A DNA stretch of 64,000 nt from Ruegeria atlantica. GTDB taxonomy: Bacteria; Pseudomonadota; Alphaproteobacteria; Rhodobacterales; Rhodobacteraceae. The stretch spans positions 868,001 to 932,000 of the forward strand of contig NZ_WQCG01000002.1 of NCBI RefSeq assembly GCF_013032505.1, given 5' to 3'. Made by a program: the position numbers and the translations under genes. How positions within the stretch are numbered: the first letter of the stretch is position 1; each line of letters opens with the position of its first letter. The notes under the pieces are model-generated. The model did not search any database, was not told where the DNA came from, and saw only the letters and a program-made list of their open reading frames with translations. This document shows, piece by piece, positions 52,058 through 60,514 of this stretch.

Positions 52058-52086
52058 TTTGCCATATGTCAAATAATATCGATATT
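52058..52086. promoter_or_regulatory. divergent control region with two dyads
   Basis: TTTGCCATATGTCAAA (52058-52073) is a near-perfect inverted repeat with one mismatched pair, and AATATCGATATT (52075-52086) is a perfect 12-base palindrome. Both lie in the 84-base gap between the FAH and YciI-like genes and are candidates for the GntR regulator encoded at 52530. Confidence 0.5.
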
Positions 52087-52100
52087 TTTGGAGACAGCAA

Positions 52101-52487
52101 ATGGTTGCTTGGGCAGACTACAAATCAGAAGCAAAAAGCCGCGGTGCGCTTGCTTTGGAGCTTTACGTCGCGCTGAGCACGCCAGCCAAAGCGCCCGAAG
52201 ACGTAAAGGCGTCACTGCCAAATCACTTGGCTTATCAGACGCAGCTTGAACGTTTGGGGCAGCTGGCTTTTGCAGGCCCCATGTCGGATGAAACCGGCGA
52301 GCATATGCAGGGGATGGGGCTGATCATCTATCGCGCTGACAGCCTTGAAACCGCCCGGAAGCTGGCCGAAGACGATCCTATGCACAAAAGCGGGGCGCGT
52401 AGCTTTGTACTTCGGCGCTGGTTGATCAACGAAGGCTCGCTGAACCTTTCAGTTGGTCTATCGACTGGAACGAGTGCCTTCAGTTAA
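52101..52487 (+). CDS. YciI-like (YCII/ferredoxin-like fold) protein
   Basis: 128 residues. YALSTP-like YVALSTPAKAPEDVKASLPNHLAYQTQLERLGQLAFAGPMSD and MGLIIYRADSLETARKLAEDDPMHKSGARSFVLRRW match the YciI fold, whose members act as small dehydrochlorinases, isomerases or dimeric accessory proteins in ring-cleavage pathways. A short N-terminal extension precedes the domain. First gene of the plus-strand half of the divergon. Catalytic His (NHLAYQ) and Asp (DDPMHK) of the family are present. Specific reaction unknown. Confidence 0.78.
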   Translation: MVAWADYKSEAKSRGALALELYVALSTPAKAPEDVKASLPNHLAYQTQLERLGQLAFAGPMSDETGEHMQGMGLIIYRADSLETARKLAEDDPMHKSGARSFVLRRWLINEGSLNLSVGLSTGTSAFS

Positions 52488-52529
52488 GTGCACTCAAGAG
52501 TATTTGCCGCGAAATAGGAACAGTCGGAT

Positions 52530-53195
52530 ATGGACGCCATGCTTGATACTGAGGGCAAAGAGACATCAGCCACTCATGGAGCGTATCGAAGGCTGCGCGA
52601 AATGATCCTGACCGGAGAATTACCTCCGGGTCAAAAACTCAAGATCGAACAGCTTCGTGGGCTTTTGGACACTGGCGCTAGTCCGGTTCGTGAAGCGCTT
52701 AGCCTTTTGACTTCAGACATGTTGGTCGAACGGATTGATCAGCGCGGATTTCGGGCAGCGCCAGTCAGCAAGTGTAACTTTGAGGAAATCCTTCTGCTTC
52801 GATGCAACCTTGAAGAAACCGCGTTGCGTGCTTCCATCAGCAATGCGGATGCGGCCTGGGAAGATCGGCTTGTCTTGCGTCACCATCATATGAAAAAGGC
52901 CAGCCAGAACGGAGCGCGCGACTTTGAGGACGCTCATAAGGCGTTTCACATGGCCTTGTTGGACAATTCGAAACTGCCCTTGCTGCTGCGGTATTGCTCG
53001 CAGCTTTATGACCTGAACATTCGATACCGCTATCTGGCGGCCGGCGGGTCGAGCTACAAAAAGCGAGACATCGCCGCCGAACATCAGCAAATCCTGGACG
53101 CCGCATTAAATCACGATGCAGACAGCGCAACTCGGCATTTGATCGATCACTACCGTCGAACAGGTGAGTACCTGAGCAGTCGGATGGAGCCCTGA
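52530..53195 (+). CDS. GntR-family regulator, FCD subfamily
   Basis: 221 residues. Winged helix with AYRRLREMILTGELPPGQKL and GLLDTGASPVREALSLLTSDMLVERIDQRGFRAAPVS; C-terminal FCD helical domain 85-215 with FHMALLDNSKLPLLLRYCSQL and AAEHQQILDAALNHDADSATRHLIDHY. Likely effector is a carboxylic acid. Placed between the divergent control region and the malonyl-CoA genes, it is the probable regulator of both arms. Confidence 0.9.
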   Translation: MDAMLDTEGKETSATHGAYRRLREMILTGELPPGQKLKIEQLRGLLDTGASPVREALSLLTSDMLVERIDQRGFRAAPVSKCNFEEILLLRCNLEETALRASISNADAAWEDRLVLRHHHMKKASQNGARDFEDAHKAFHMALLDNSKLPLLLRYCSQLYDLNIRYRYLAAGGSSYKKRDIAAEHQQILDAALNHDADSATRHLIDHYRRTGEYLSSRMEP

Positions 53196-53196
53196 A

Positions 53197-54495
53197 ATGC
53201 AGCGGAATTGGTTTCTGGGTGATCTACTAAACCAATTGCTGGACCGTCCCGAAAAAAGGCGCGGCAAGGATGACAAACGGTCAATTGCCGAACTATGTGA
53301 GGCGCTTTTATCTGCCGAAGGTGAAGTATCAGGCTTCACGCTCGCGTCTACGATCCTTGAGCGCTACCACACCCTGAATGATGCGGAGAAACTAGACTTT
53401 TTTGTCTATTTGAATGATCAACTTGAGTTGGACGCAATTCAGCTTTCCGAAGCAGCCCGCCTCTACGCCAGTGACCAAAGTGTCAATCTTTATCAAAGAC
53501 TTAGTAAAGTCTCAGAGCCACGGCGGCAAGAGTTGTTGCGACGGCTGAACCAGCCGTCTGGTGCGACGCAGGAACTTGTGGCCATGCGCGTTGATCTGCT
53601 GCGCTTTCTCAAATCCAAACCGGAACTCAAGCGAACGGATATAGATTTCGTCCATTTACTGCGCAGCTGGTTCAACCGGGGCTTTCTGGTCCTCAAACAA
53701 ATCAGCTGGGACACCCCAGCCCGCGTTCTGGATAAGATCGTCGCCTACGAAGCGGTGCACCAAATCAACGATCTGGACGATTTGCGTCGAAGGCTCTACC
53801 CGCCAGACCGTCGTTGTTTTGCGTTCTTCCATCCTTCGATGCCAGATGAGCCACTGATTTTTGTTGAGGTCGCTCTGACCGCCGAAATCCCGGATGCAAT
53901 AGATACGCTTCTATCCGAAGCACGAGAACCGATCGAAGCCGAGCAGGCAAAGGTCGCGGCGTTCTATTCAATTTCAAACTGCCAAAAGGGTTTGGCGGGC
54001 ATCAGCTTTGGGAATCTATTGATAAAGCAGGTTGTGACCGAGCTTTCGCGAGAGCTTCGCGGGCTTGATACCTTTGTGACATTGTCCCCGATACCCGGGC
54101 TAAACCGTTGGCTGGCCGGTGAAACAGACCACCCGGAACACGGGCATGCCGCCGAGGCCGTGCTTGCAGAAACAGCAACACCGCAGGACGTGCGCGCGAT
54201 GGCCGCCCGGTACTTGATGTTTGCCAAGCGCGAAGATGGGATGCCGCTGGATCCTGTGGCGCGCTTTCACTTGGGCAATGGCGCCGAGCTTCATGACCTG
54301 CATGCCGAGGCAGATCAGTCGCCAAACGGACGCGTCCAGTCCGGAGGCGCGATGGTCAACTACCTTTACGATTTGAACAATACAGAACGTTATCATGAAG
54401 AATTCGCGACACGTGCCACGATCCAAGCCTCGCGTTCAATTCGCGCGGCTTCAACTGCGACGCTTGCGGTAAAGCCTAGGGAAAATACAGCGTGA
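53197..54495 (+). CDS. matA: malonyl-CoA decarboxylase
   Basis: 432 residues. MCD N-terminal helical domain (1-130) and GNAT-like catalytic domain with WDTPARVLDKIVAYEAVHQINDLDDLRRRLYPPDRRCFAFFHPSMPDEPLIFVEVALT, FYSISNCQKGLAGISFGNLLIKQVV and LSPIPGL. It converts malonyl-CoA to acetyl-CoA and CO2. Starts one base after the GntR stop and overlaps the malonyl-CoA synthetase gene by four, so all three are one operon. Together they convert free malonate to acetyl-CoA. Confidence 0.93.
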   Translation: MQRNWFLGDLLNQLLDRPEKRRGKDDKRSIAELCEALLSAEGEVSGFTLASTILERYHTLNDAEKLDFFVYLNDQLELDAIQLSEAARLYASDQSVNLYQRLSKVSEPRRQELLRRLNQPSGATQELVAMRVDLLRFLKSKPELKRTDIDFVHLLRSWFNRGFLVLKQISWDTPARVLDKIVAYEAVHQINDLDDLRRRLYPPDRRCFAFFHPSMPDEPLIFVEVALTAEIPDAIDTLLSEAREPIEAEQAKVAAFYSISNCQKGLAGISFGNLLIKQVVTELSRELRGLDTFVTLSPIPGLNRWLAGETDHPEHGHAAEAVLAETATPQDVRAMAARYLMFAKREDGMPLDPVARFHLGNGAELHDLHAEADQSPNGRVQSGGAMVNYLYDLNNTERYHEEFATRATIQASRSIRAASTATLAVKPRENTA

Positions 54496-56015
54496 CTAAT
54501 GCACTTTACGACAGTTTGTTTGCCCGCCATGAGGGCAACATGGCTCCATTCCTGCAACTCGATAATGGCCAGGTAGTCTCTTATGACGCGTTTCTGCAGC
54601 GCACCGCCCAGATCGCGCATGTCTTGCAGAACAGCGGAGTTTCCCCCGGCGATCGCATCGTTGTGCAAGCGCCCAAGCTGGCCGACACGATTGCTCTCTA
54701 TGCCGCTTCGGTTCAGGCAGGTGCTGTCTACCTGCCCCTAAACACTGCCTATACCATGGCAGAGTTGGACTATTTCATCTCTGATGCGCAACCTGCGTTA
54801 ATCGTTTGCGACAGCCACGACAAAGTTGAATTCGAGCAATTGGCAACCCGGTCTGGTGCAAAGCTGCTGACCTTGGGTGGAGAAAATCCAAGCTTGAGCC
54901 GCGAAGCGGACGCACAGCCTTGTGTATTCGAAACCGTGGATCGCGCGCCGGACGACCTCGCAGCGCTTCTTTACACATCCGGTACCACGGGCCGGTCCAA
55001 GGGAGCGATGCTCAGCCACCGAAACCTGCTTTCCAACGCCCAAGCCCTTGTCGATTTGTGGGGTATCACCGACTCTGATCGCTTGATTCACGCGTTGCCC
55101 ATCTTTCACACGCACGGGCTTTTCGTGGCGATGAACACATCTCTACTCGCCGGTTCCAAAGTGCGGCTGATGGAAAAGTTCGACGTTGGCTCGATCCTGG
55201 AGGAATTGCCGCATTCGACCCTTCTGATGGGAGTCCCCACTTTCTACACTAGATTGCTCGCGGATGACGGATTCACCGATGAGATCACAGAGAACATGCG
55301 TCTTTTCATTTCCGGTTCAGCCCCATTGCTGGCCGAAACCCATCTGGCGTTCGAAACACGCACCGGCCACCGTATCCTCGAACGCTATGGTATGACCGAA
55401 ACGAACATGAACACCTCTAACCCTTATAGCGGTGAGCGTCGCGCGGGAACTGTCGGTATGGCTCTACCCGGAACCGAGGTGATCGTAACCAACCCTGAAA
55501 CTGGAGAACCGCTGCCCCAGGGCGAGGTTGGAATGATCGAAGTGCGTGGCCCCAATGTTTTTCAAGGCTACTGGCAGATGCCCGAAAAGACCGCCGAAGA
55601 GCTTAGAGAGAGTGGGTTCTTCATCACCGGAGATTTGGGCCAATACAGCGAGGATGGCTACCTGTCGATTGTAGGTCGGTCAAAAGACCTGATCATCACT
55701 GGTGGTTACAACGTCTACCCTAAAGAAATTGAAGACGTTTTGAACGATGTCGATGGCGTTCAGGAATCGGCGGTTTTCGGCGTCCCCGACAAAGACTTCG
55801 GTGAAGCAATCATTGCCGCTCTGGTTGCCGAGCCTGGAGCACAGCTTCAGGTGGAACAGATCGAGTCAATCATCAGAAACAAGCTGTCGCGGTTCAAACA
55901 TCCTCGCCGCTACGAACTCGTCCAGGAGTTGCCGCGAAACACTATGGGAAAAGTTCAAAAGAACGCGCTGCGCGAACGGTACGCGAACAAGGAACGGTCA
56001 CCGGCGTTATCTTAG
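54492..56015 (+). CDS. matB: malonyl-CoA synthetase (acyl-CoA ligase)
   Basis: 507 residues, ANL-superfamily ligase of the MatB type. The ATP loop is LLYTSGTTGRSKGAML (about 158-173), then IFHTHGLFVAMNTSLLAGSKVRLMEKF, GMTETNMNTSNPYSGERRAGTVGM, the hinge ITGDLGQYSEDGYLSIVGRSKDLIITGGYNVYP, and the adenylation Lys in PRNTMGKVQKN. ATP- and CoA-dependent activation of malonate. The GTG at 54492 overlaps the decarboxylase stop by four bases. Confidence 0.92.
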   Translation: MTNALYDSLFARHEGNMAPFLQLDNGQVVSYDAFLQRTAQIAHVLQNSGVSPGDRIVVQAPKLADTIALYAASVQAGAVYLPLNTAYTMAELDYFISDAQPALIVCDSHDKVEFEQLATRSGAKLLTLGGENPSLSREADAQPCVFETVDRAPDDLAALLYTSGTTGRSKGAMLSHRNLLSNAQALVDLWGITDSDRLIHALPIFHTHGLFVAMNTSLLAGSKVRLMEKFDVGSILEELPHSTLLMGVPTFYTRLLADDGFTDEITENMRLFISGSAPLLAETHLAFETRTGHRILERYGMTETNMNTSNPYSGERRAGTVGMALPGTEVIVTNPETGEPLPQGEVGMIEVRGPNVFQGYWQMPEKTAEELRESGFFITGDLGQYSEDGYLSIVGRSKDLIITGGYNVYPKEIEDVLNDVDGVQESAVFGVPDKDFGEAIIAALVAEPGAQLQVEQIESIIRNKLSRFKHPRRYELVQELPRNTMGKVQKNALRERYANKERSPALS

Positions 56016-56104
56016 GAAGCCCAGCCAGACGCTCAATCAAATCAAGACCTTCAGATCGGATACTACCCACCCTTCAGACTGCCAAACTCATCAGGAGATC
56101 CACA

Positions 56105-56992
56105 ATGACTCGCATGACGGCAAAAGACTTCGACCAGGAACTTCTGGACCTGTATGACTTTTACGCGCACGGCAAGATCACCAAGCGCCAATTCCTGGAC
56201 CGCGCAGGCAAGTTCGCGGTCGGCGGCGTGACAGCGGTCGCGCTGCTGAACTTGCTCAGCCCGAACTATGCGATGGCTCAGCAAGTGTCGTTCAACGATC
56301 CCGATATCCACGCGGACTACATCACCTACCCTTCACCGAATGGAACCGGTGATGTTCGCGGCTACCTTGTCCGACCCGCCGGCGTTGAAGAGCCCCTGCC
56401 CGGGGTGCTGGTGATCCACGAAAACCGCGGCCTGAATCCTTACATCGAGGATGTGGCGCGCAGGTTGGCAAAAGCCGGGTTTATGGCACTGGCCCCCGAC
56501 GGTCTGACGTCAGTGGGAGGATACCCAGGCAACGACGCGGATGGGCGCGAGCTGCAAAAGACAGTGGACCGGGTCGAATTAATGAACGATTTCTTCAATG
56601 GATTTGAATACCTATTGAACCGAGAAGACTGCACCGGGAAGGTTGGCGCTGTGGGTTTCTGCTATGGCGGTGGTGTGGTCAGCGCAATTGCGGTGGCCTA
56701 CCCGGAACTGGCGGCGGGTGTGCCGTTCTATGGCCGCCAGCCAGCAGCCGAAGATGTAGCCAAAATTCAGGCACCGCTGCTGATTCAGATGGGGGAGCTT
56801 GATGAGCGCATCAACGCAGGTTGGCCAGATTTTGAGGCTGCTCTTCAATCCAACGGAAAGGTTTACGAGGCCTACATCTACGAAAGTGCCAACCACGGTT
56901 TTCATAACGACAGCACGCCTCGTTATGACGAGGAAATGGCAAACCTAGCCTGGGACCGCACCATTGATTGGTTCAACACTTATCTGAAGTAA
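56105..56992 (+). CDS. exported dienelactone-hydrolase family protein (YghX-like)
   Basis: 295 residues. An N-terminal helical leader then a Tat-like signal TKRQFLDRAGKFAVGGVTAVALLNLL (about 26-51; KR instead of RR). The alpha/beta-hydrolase domain has VLVIHENRGLNPYIEDVARRLAKAGF, nucleophile Cys in GAVGFCYGGGVVSAIA (about 184), Asp in the MGELDERI region and His in ESANHGFHND. Classic dienelactone hydrolases open lactones formed after intradiol cleavage and are cytoplasmic. This exported subgroup has no settled substrate. It begins 89 bases after matB; a hairpin ends the operon. Confidence 0.88.
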   Translation: MTRMTAKDFDQELLDLYDFYAHGKITKRQFLDRAGKFAVGGVTAVALLNLLSPNYAMAQQVSFNDPDIHADYITYPSPNGTGDVRGYLVRPAGVEEPLPGVLVIHENRGLNPYIEDVARRLAKAGFMALAPDGLTSVGGYPGNDADGRELQKTVDRVELMNDFFNGFEYLLNREDCTGKVGAVGFCYGGGVVSAIAVAYPELAAGVPFYGRQPAAEDVAKIQAPLLIQMGELDERINAGWPDFEAALQSNGKVYEAYIYESANHGFHNDSTPRYDEEMANLAWDRTIDWFNTYLK

Positions 56993-57003
56993 CTACAGCG
57001 TAC

Positions 57004-57037
57004 GGCGAAGCGAGCCTTGTGCTTTTGTCGCTTCGTC
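57004..57037 (+). terminator. terminator-like hairpin after the dienelactone hydrolase gene
   Basis: GGCGAAGCGA (57004-57013) and TCGCTTCGTC (57028-57037) pair over ten positions (one G-U) with a 14-base loop, 11 bases past the stop. No clear T-tract. Confidence 0.55.
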
Positions 57038-57533
57038 GCAACCCACAGTTTACCGGGGCCAAGTCATTTGGCGCCCCAGTATTCTATCTCTCATGATCAG
57101 AGAGGCTGAAAGAAACGCTTGGCTAAAAGGCTTGGGTGCAAGAAAGACATCATCGTTAATAGAAGCGTTCATTGGCGGGGTACAAAACCACTGGCTGTTT
57201 ACTGAACAACACCGAAACACGAGCGTCCTGTGGGAGTTATGTGAAGCGTTCTCTGATTGAGTGGTCAGCTTGTCAGTGTATAGCCAGCACAATCACCTAG
57301 CCGTGCCTGAATTCATCCTTTGACCATGCTTGCAAAGAACACCTGATATGAGTGCCAAGGCAGCAGTCGCAAATTAAATGAAATACTGTGACCGCTTTAA
57401 ACAGATGGCAAACCCAATCAGATCAGAATTGCGAGCAATTTGGACGTATTGTTAGTTTCGCGGAGGAAACACCAAGTGTCTGGATCAATCCAGGATAGGT
57501 CAAAACTGCACCTCCAAAAATACGAGCTAGCGA
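57038..57533. other. intergenic region with a possible gene remnant
   Basis: Apart from the short frame listed at 57093-57260, nothing is recognised. The rest is relatively A/T-rich without dyads long enough to call. Confidence 0.3.
57093..57260 (+). pseudogene. short frame, possible remnant of a regulator C-terminus
   Basis: A 55-codon frame translates to a protein-like sequence beginning MIREAERNAWLKGLGARK and containing LIEAFIGGVQNHWLF and a WELCEAFSD end. This looks like the ligand-domain end of a TetR-type regulator. No helix-turn-helix is present, although the frame stays open for some distance upstream of the ATG through the hairpin region. It could be a decayed gene or a genuine small protein. 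Recognition is weak. Confidence 0.25.
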
Positions 57534-58475
57534 TCACCTTTTGTCGAATGAGCTGTCAGGTTTTCCGACCAAACAGTTGAGCACCCACGGGTAGCTTGTG
57601 GTGACATAGTATCCGTACTGGCCATCTACATTCATGCCATTGCACTCATCCAGATCTCCCGTCCCGGTATACTCGTAATCGTCGATATACGTCCCGTCCG
57701 GAGTACCACCCGGACCATTCGGCGGTGCAGGCCGAGGTGTGGTTTTGAGTTGGTAGCCGGAAATCGCAGGTCTTATCGTACCATCCCTGTCTTTGAATAT
57801 CGTCCCGTAGATCGGAAAGCCGTCAGCGGCGAAGCCAATAACTGGTGACGGCTTATCAAGATCGTGATCCAAAAACAGAGCATTTGGATTGGAATGGTAA
57901 TGATACCTGCCATCGGGCTGGGCATGGGCATTGTGTAGATCTACACCAAAATACTGATCGTAAGACGGCGGATCGAGCAACCATGGATCAGTATCTCGAC
58001 ACCCCGCCAATACATTGCCGTTCTTGTCTGCTCGCGAGCCGCTCGGGCGATAACACCCAGCCGAAAGCAAATCGACCGGCACGCCATTCAACAAAATGGC
58101 ATCATAACTTCGTTGCGACAGCGCGGTTTGGTTGCGGGCCTTTTCCGGATTTCTGGGAATCCGAAAAGTACCAGGCAATTCGCGTACATTGTTAGCGAAG
58201 TTGGCTGTAGGCCCGTTGAAATCATGGTTGGGAATGCCATTGGTCTTGAGGGTGCAGTGCTGGCTATTTGCCGAGATTTCGATTTCGGAGTTAAACCGTT
58301 GTTGACGCGTGACGTCCTCCACAGAAGCGGAATACACTCCTGCATAATCCGCGCAGTCTCCAGATCGGTTGCTGAGCAAAAGGTTGGTGATGTCCTGGGC
58401 TTCGTTTTGCGCATGAGCCTGAACGGTGACAAAACCCAGTAAAAGCGCGCTGATTGCCAAATATACCAATCGCAT
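57534..58475 (-). CDS. exported YHYH-domain protein
   Basis: 313 residues. Signal peptide MRLVYLAISALLLGFVTVQAHA (1-22). The YHYH domain has GVPVDLLSAGCYRPSGSRADKNGNVLAGCRDTDPWLLDP, the name-giving PDGRYHYHSNPNAL (about 190-203), VIGFAADGFPIYGTIF and DDYEYTGTGDLDECNGMNVDGQYGYYVTTSYPWVLNC. Multiple His and paired Cys suggest metal binding or disulfides in the periplasm. The function of the family is unknown. It stands alone between the dienelactone hydrolase and BKACE genes. Confidence 0.85.
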   Translation of the reverse strand: MRLVYLAISALLLGFVTVQAHAQNEAQDITNLLLSNRSGDCADYAGVYSASVEDVTRQQRFNSEIEISANSQHCTLKTNGIPNHDFNGPTANFANNVRELPGTFRIPRNPEKARNQTALSQRSYDAILLNGVPVDLLSAGCYRPSGSRADKNGNVLAGCRDTDPWLLDPPSYDQYFGVDLHNAHAQPDGRYHYHSNPNALFLDHDLDKPSPVIGFAADGFPIYGTIFKDRDGTIRPAISGYQLKTTPRPAPPNGPGGTPDGTYIDDYEYTGTGDLDECNGMNVDGQYGYYVTTSYPWVLNCLVGKPDSSFDKR

Positions 58476-58542
58476 GGTTCAATCTCCTAAGGATTTTCGA
58501 AATTCCAAAAATAAGTCACTCTATGGGAGGTTAGTCCAATCG

Positions 58543-59481
58543 TCAGAAGGCGACGCGGTCTCCCCCCTTCAAATCAAGAATTTCCCTGGCTTCATCAGGC
58601 GTCGCTACCTGACTGCCCAGATCTTCTACGATACGCCGAATTTTGGCGACTTGCTGAGCGTTGCTTTCGGCCAACTTTCCACGCGAGATGAACAAGCTGT
58701 CTTCCAGGCCAACGCGAAGGTTGCCGCCCATCTGACTTGCAGTGGTAGCAAGCGACATTTGCGCACCGCCGGCTCCGAGAACGGACCAGCGGTAGTCATC
58801 GCCAAACAGGCGATCTGCAGTGCGTTTCATGAAGATCAGGTTGTCGACCTCGGACCCGATGCCGCCGAGTATACCAAAGATGAACTGAATAAAGATCGGC
58901 GCTTTGAACAGCCCGATATCCATGCAGAATTTCAGGTTATACAAATGGCCCACATCGTAGCATTCATGTTCGAACTTGATGTCATGCGGCGCAAGTGTTT
59001 CCGCCGCCTCGCGAATGTCCCGGAACGTGTTGCGAAAGATGTTCTGATCGGAGTTCGCGACATAGTCCTTCTCCCAATCAAATTTCCAATCGTCATCGCC
59101 ATACCGGTTGGCCAATGGGTGAAACGAGAAGTTCATCGAGCCCATATTCATCGAGCACATTTCGGGGCTGAAAGTCTTGGCCGGGTTGATCCGGTCCTGA
59201 ATGGACAATGTCAGCGATCCACCGGTCGATAGGTTCACAACGGCGTCAGTCGCCTGTTTTATGCGGGGCAGGAATGGCGCAAAGTCATTCGGGTCGACCG
59301 ATGGAGAACCGTTCTCGGGGTTGCGGGCATGCAGATGTAGTATCGACGCTCCGGCCTCGGCGGCCTCGATTGCCTGCCGTGCGATGTCATCATAGTTGTA
59401 CGGAAGTGCATCCGACATAGTGGGCGTGTGGATTGCTCCTGTCACAGCGCATGTGATGATCGTTTTTTTCTGGCTGGCCAT
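58543..59481 (-). CDS. beta-keto acid cleavage enzyme (BKACE, DUF849 family)
   Basis: 312 residues, TIM-barrel BKACE. KKTIITCAVTGAIHTPTMSDALPYNYDDIARQAIEAAEAGASILHLHARNPENGSPSVDP carries the HLH metal ligands (about 49-51). PTGGS-like VVNLSTGGS and FEHECYDVGHLYNLKFCMD (Glu ligand) follow, then VLGAGGAQMSLATTASQMGGNLRVGLEDSLFI. The family condenses a beta-keto acid with acetyl-CoA to give acetoacetate and a new CoA ester; known substrates include 3-keto-5-aminohexanoate and dehydrocarnitine. Last gene of the Liv-type transporter operon, so it probably acts on the imported compound. Confidence 0.92.
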   Translation of the reverse strand: MASQKKTIITCAVTGAIHTPTMSDALPYNYDDIARQAIEAAEAGASILHLHARNPENGSPSVDPNDFAPFLPRIKQATDAVVNLSTGGSLTLSIQDRINPAKTFSPEMCSMNMGSMNFSFHPLANRYGDDDWKFDWEKDYVANSDQNIFRNTFRDIREAAETLAPHDIKFEHECYDVGHLYNLKFCMDIGLFKAPIFIQFIFGILGGIGSEVDNLIFMKRTADRLFGDDYRWSVLGAGGAQMSLATTASQMGGNLRVGLEDSLFISRGKLAESNAQQVAKIRRIVEDLGSQVATPDEAREILDLKGGDRVAF

Positions 59482-59485
59482 TGGT

Positions 59486-60514
59486 TCAGTTTTCCTTGGA
59501 TTGTCCGATGTGCTTTACGCGATAGCCCAACGGGAATAGTTGCAGATCATAGCGGCTGCGGATCACGCCCCAGATGCCTTTCGGTGCCTTGAGCATGACA
59601 ACGATTGCGACCACACCGAGCACGATCAGGTAAGTAGTGCCAAGGTCCGCCAGAGTTTCGCGGAGCGCAAAGAAGACGAGAGTGCCGATGATCGGCCCCT
59701 CGATGGTTCCGATACCGCCGATTACCACGATGAAGATAACGAAAGCAGTCCAGTCATTGACGCTGAACGCCGCATCCGGTGATATGCGCAGCTTTTGCAA
59801 GAAGATCAGCGCGCCGATCATTGCCGTGAATGCCGATGTGACAACGTACACGATGAACTTTGTGCGCCAGATATCGATGCCGAGGCTACCGGCGGCCAAT
59901 TCGTTGTCGCGAATTGCCGTCAACGCCAAACCTTGGCGCGAGCGCAGGAAGAGATACACGGCCGTCACGACCAGCACAGCGGCTCCGAGCGCCAGCCAAT
60001 AGCTCAGTGCCTCTCGCATCGCGCGACCGGACGCCAAAGATTTGACAATGGCGACGGGTAGCGAAGATCCCGATCCCCCGCCAAGCGCAGAAATTTGTGC
60101 GAAGCTCAGCCGAAAGACTTCAGCGATGACCCAGGTACCTATGGCAAAGTAAGCGCCCCGAAGTCTGAAGATCAGAACAGCCACCGGGATCGAGATCAAA
60201 GCCCCCAGCACGCCTGCGGCTGCAATGGCAACCAGTGGGTGCAGACCGCCCAGCATCGTAAGTGCGAAGAGCATGTAGCCGCCAAAGCCCACGTAAGCCT
60301 GCTGGCCAACCGAGACGAGACCGGCATAACCCGCCATGAGGTTCCAGAGAGTGGCCAGGGACAGGTAGAGAAACAGCTCGCCCATCAGGCGCATGTCGGC
60401 GCGGCCTGCCCACCAGGGCGCTGCAATCAGAACAAGCAAACCGATTGCGGCCAGGATCGCTGCAACACGTGCTGCTTTTGATGATCGAGATACAGAGTAG
60501 TCCTGCAGGTTCAT
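59486..60514 (-). CDS. livM: branched-chain amino-acid-type ABC permease (LivM)
   Basis: 342 residues, about nine TM segments; LivM hallmarks NLMAGYAGLVSVGQQAYVGFGGYMLFAL, LRGAYFAIGTWVIAEVFRL, ALTAIRDNELAAGSLGIDIWRTKFIVYVVTSAFTAMIGAL and IVVIGGIGTIEGPIIGTLVFF. The start overlaps the LivH stop by four bases and the BKACE gene follows after four bases, so they are co-translated. Confidence 0.92.
   Translation of the reverse strand: MNLQDYSVSRSSKAARVAAILAAIGLLVLIAAPWWAGRADMRLMGELFLYLSLATLWNLMAGYAGLVSVGQQAYVGFGGYMLFALTMLGGLHPLVAIAAAGVLGALISIPVAVLIFRLRGAYFAIGTWVIAEVFRLSFAQISALGGGSGSSLPVAIVKSLASGRAMREALSYWLALGAAVLVVTAVYLFLRSRQGLALTAIRDNELAAGSLGIDIWRTKFIVYVVTSAFTAMIGALIFLQKLRISPDAAFSVNDWTAFVIFIVVIGGIGTIEGPIIGTLVFFALRETLADLGTTYLIVLGVVAIVVMLKAPKGIWGVIRSRYDLQLFPLGYRVKHIGQSKEN

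Noticed and set aside
57050..57292. Minus-strand frame of 80 codons after the dienelactone hydrolase
   Set aside because: Its translation is unlike a protein family; the plus-strand frame in the same region is more protein-like.
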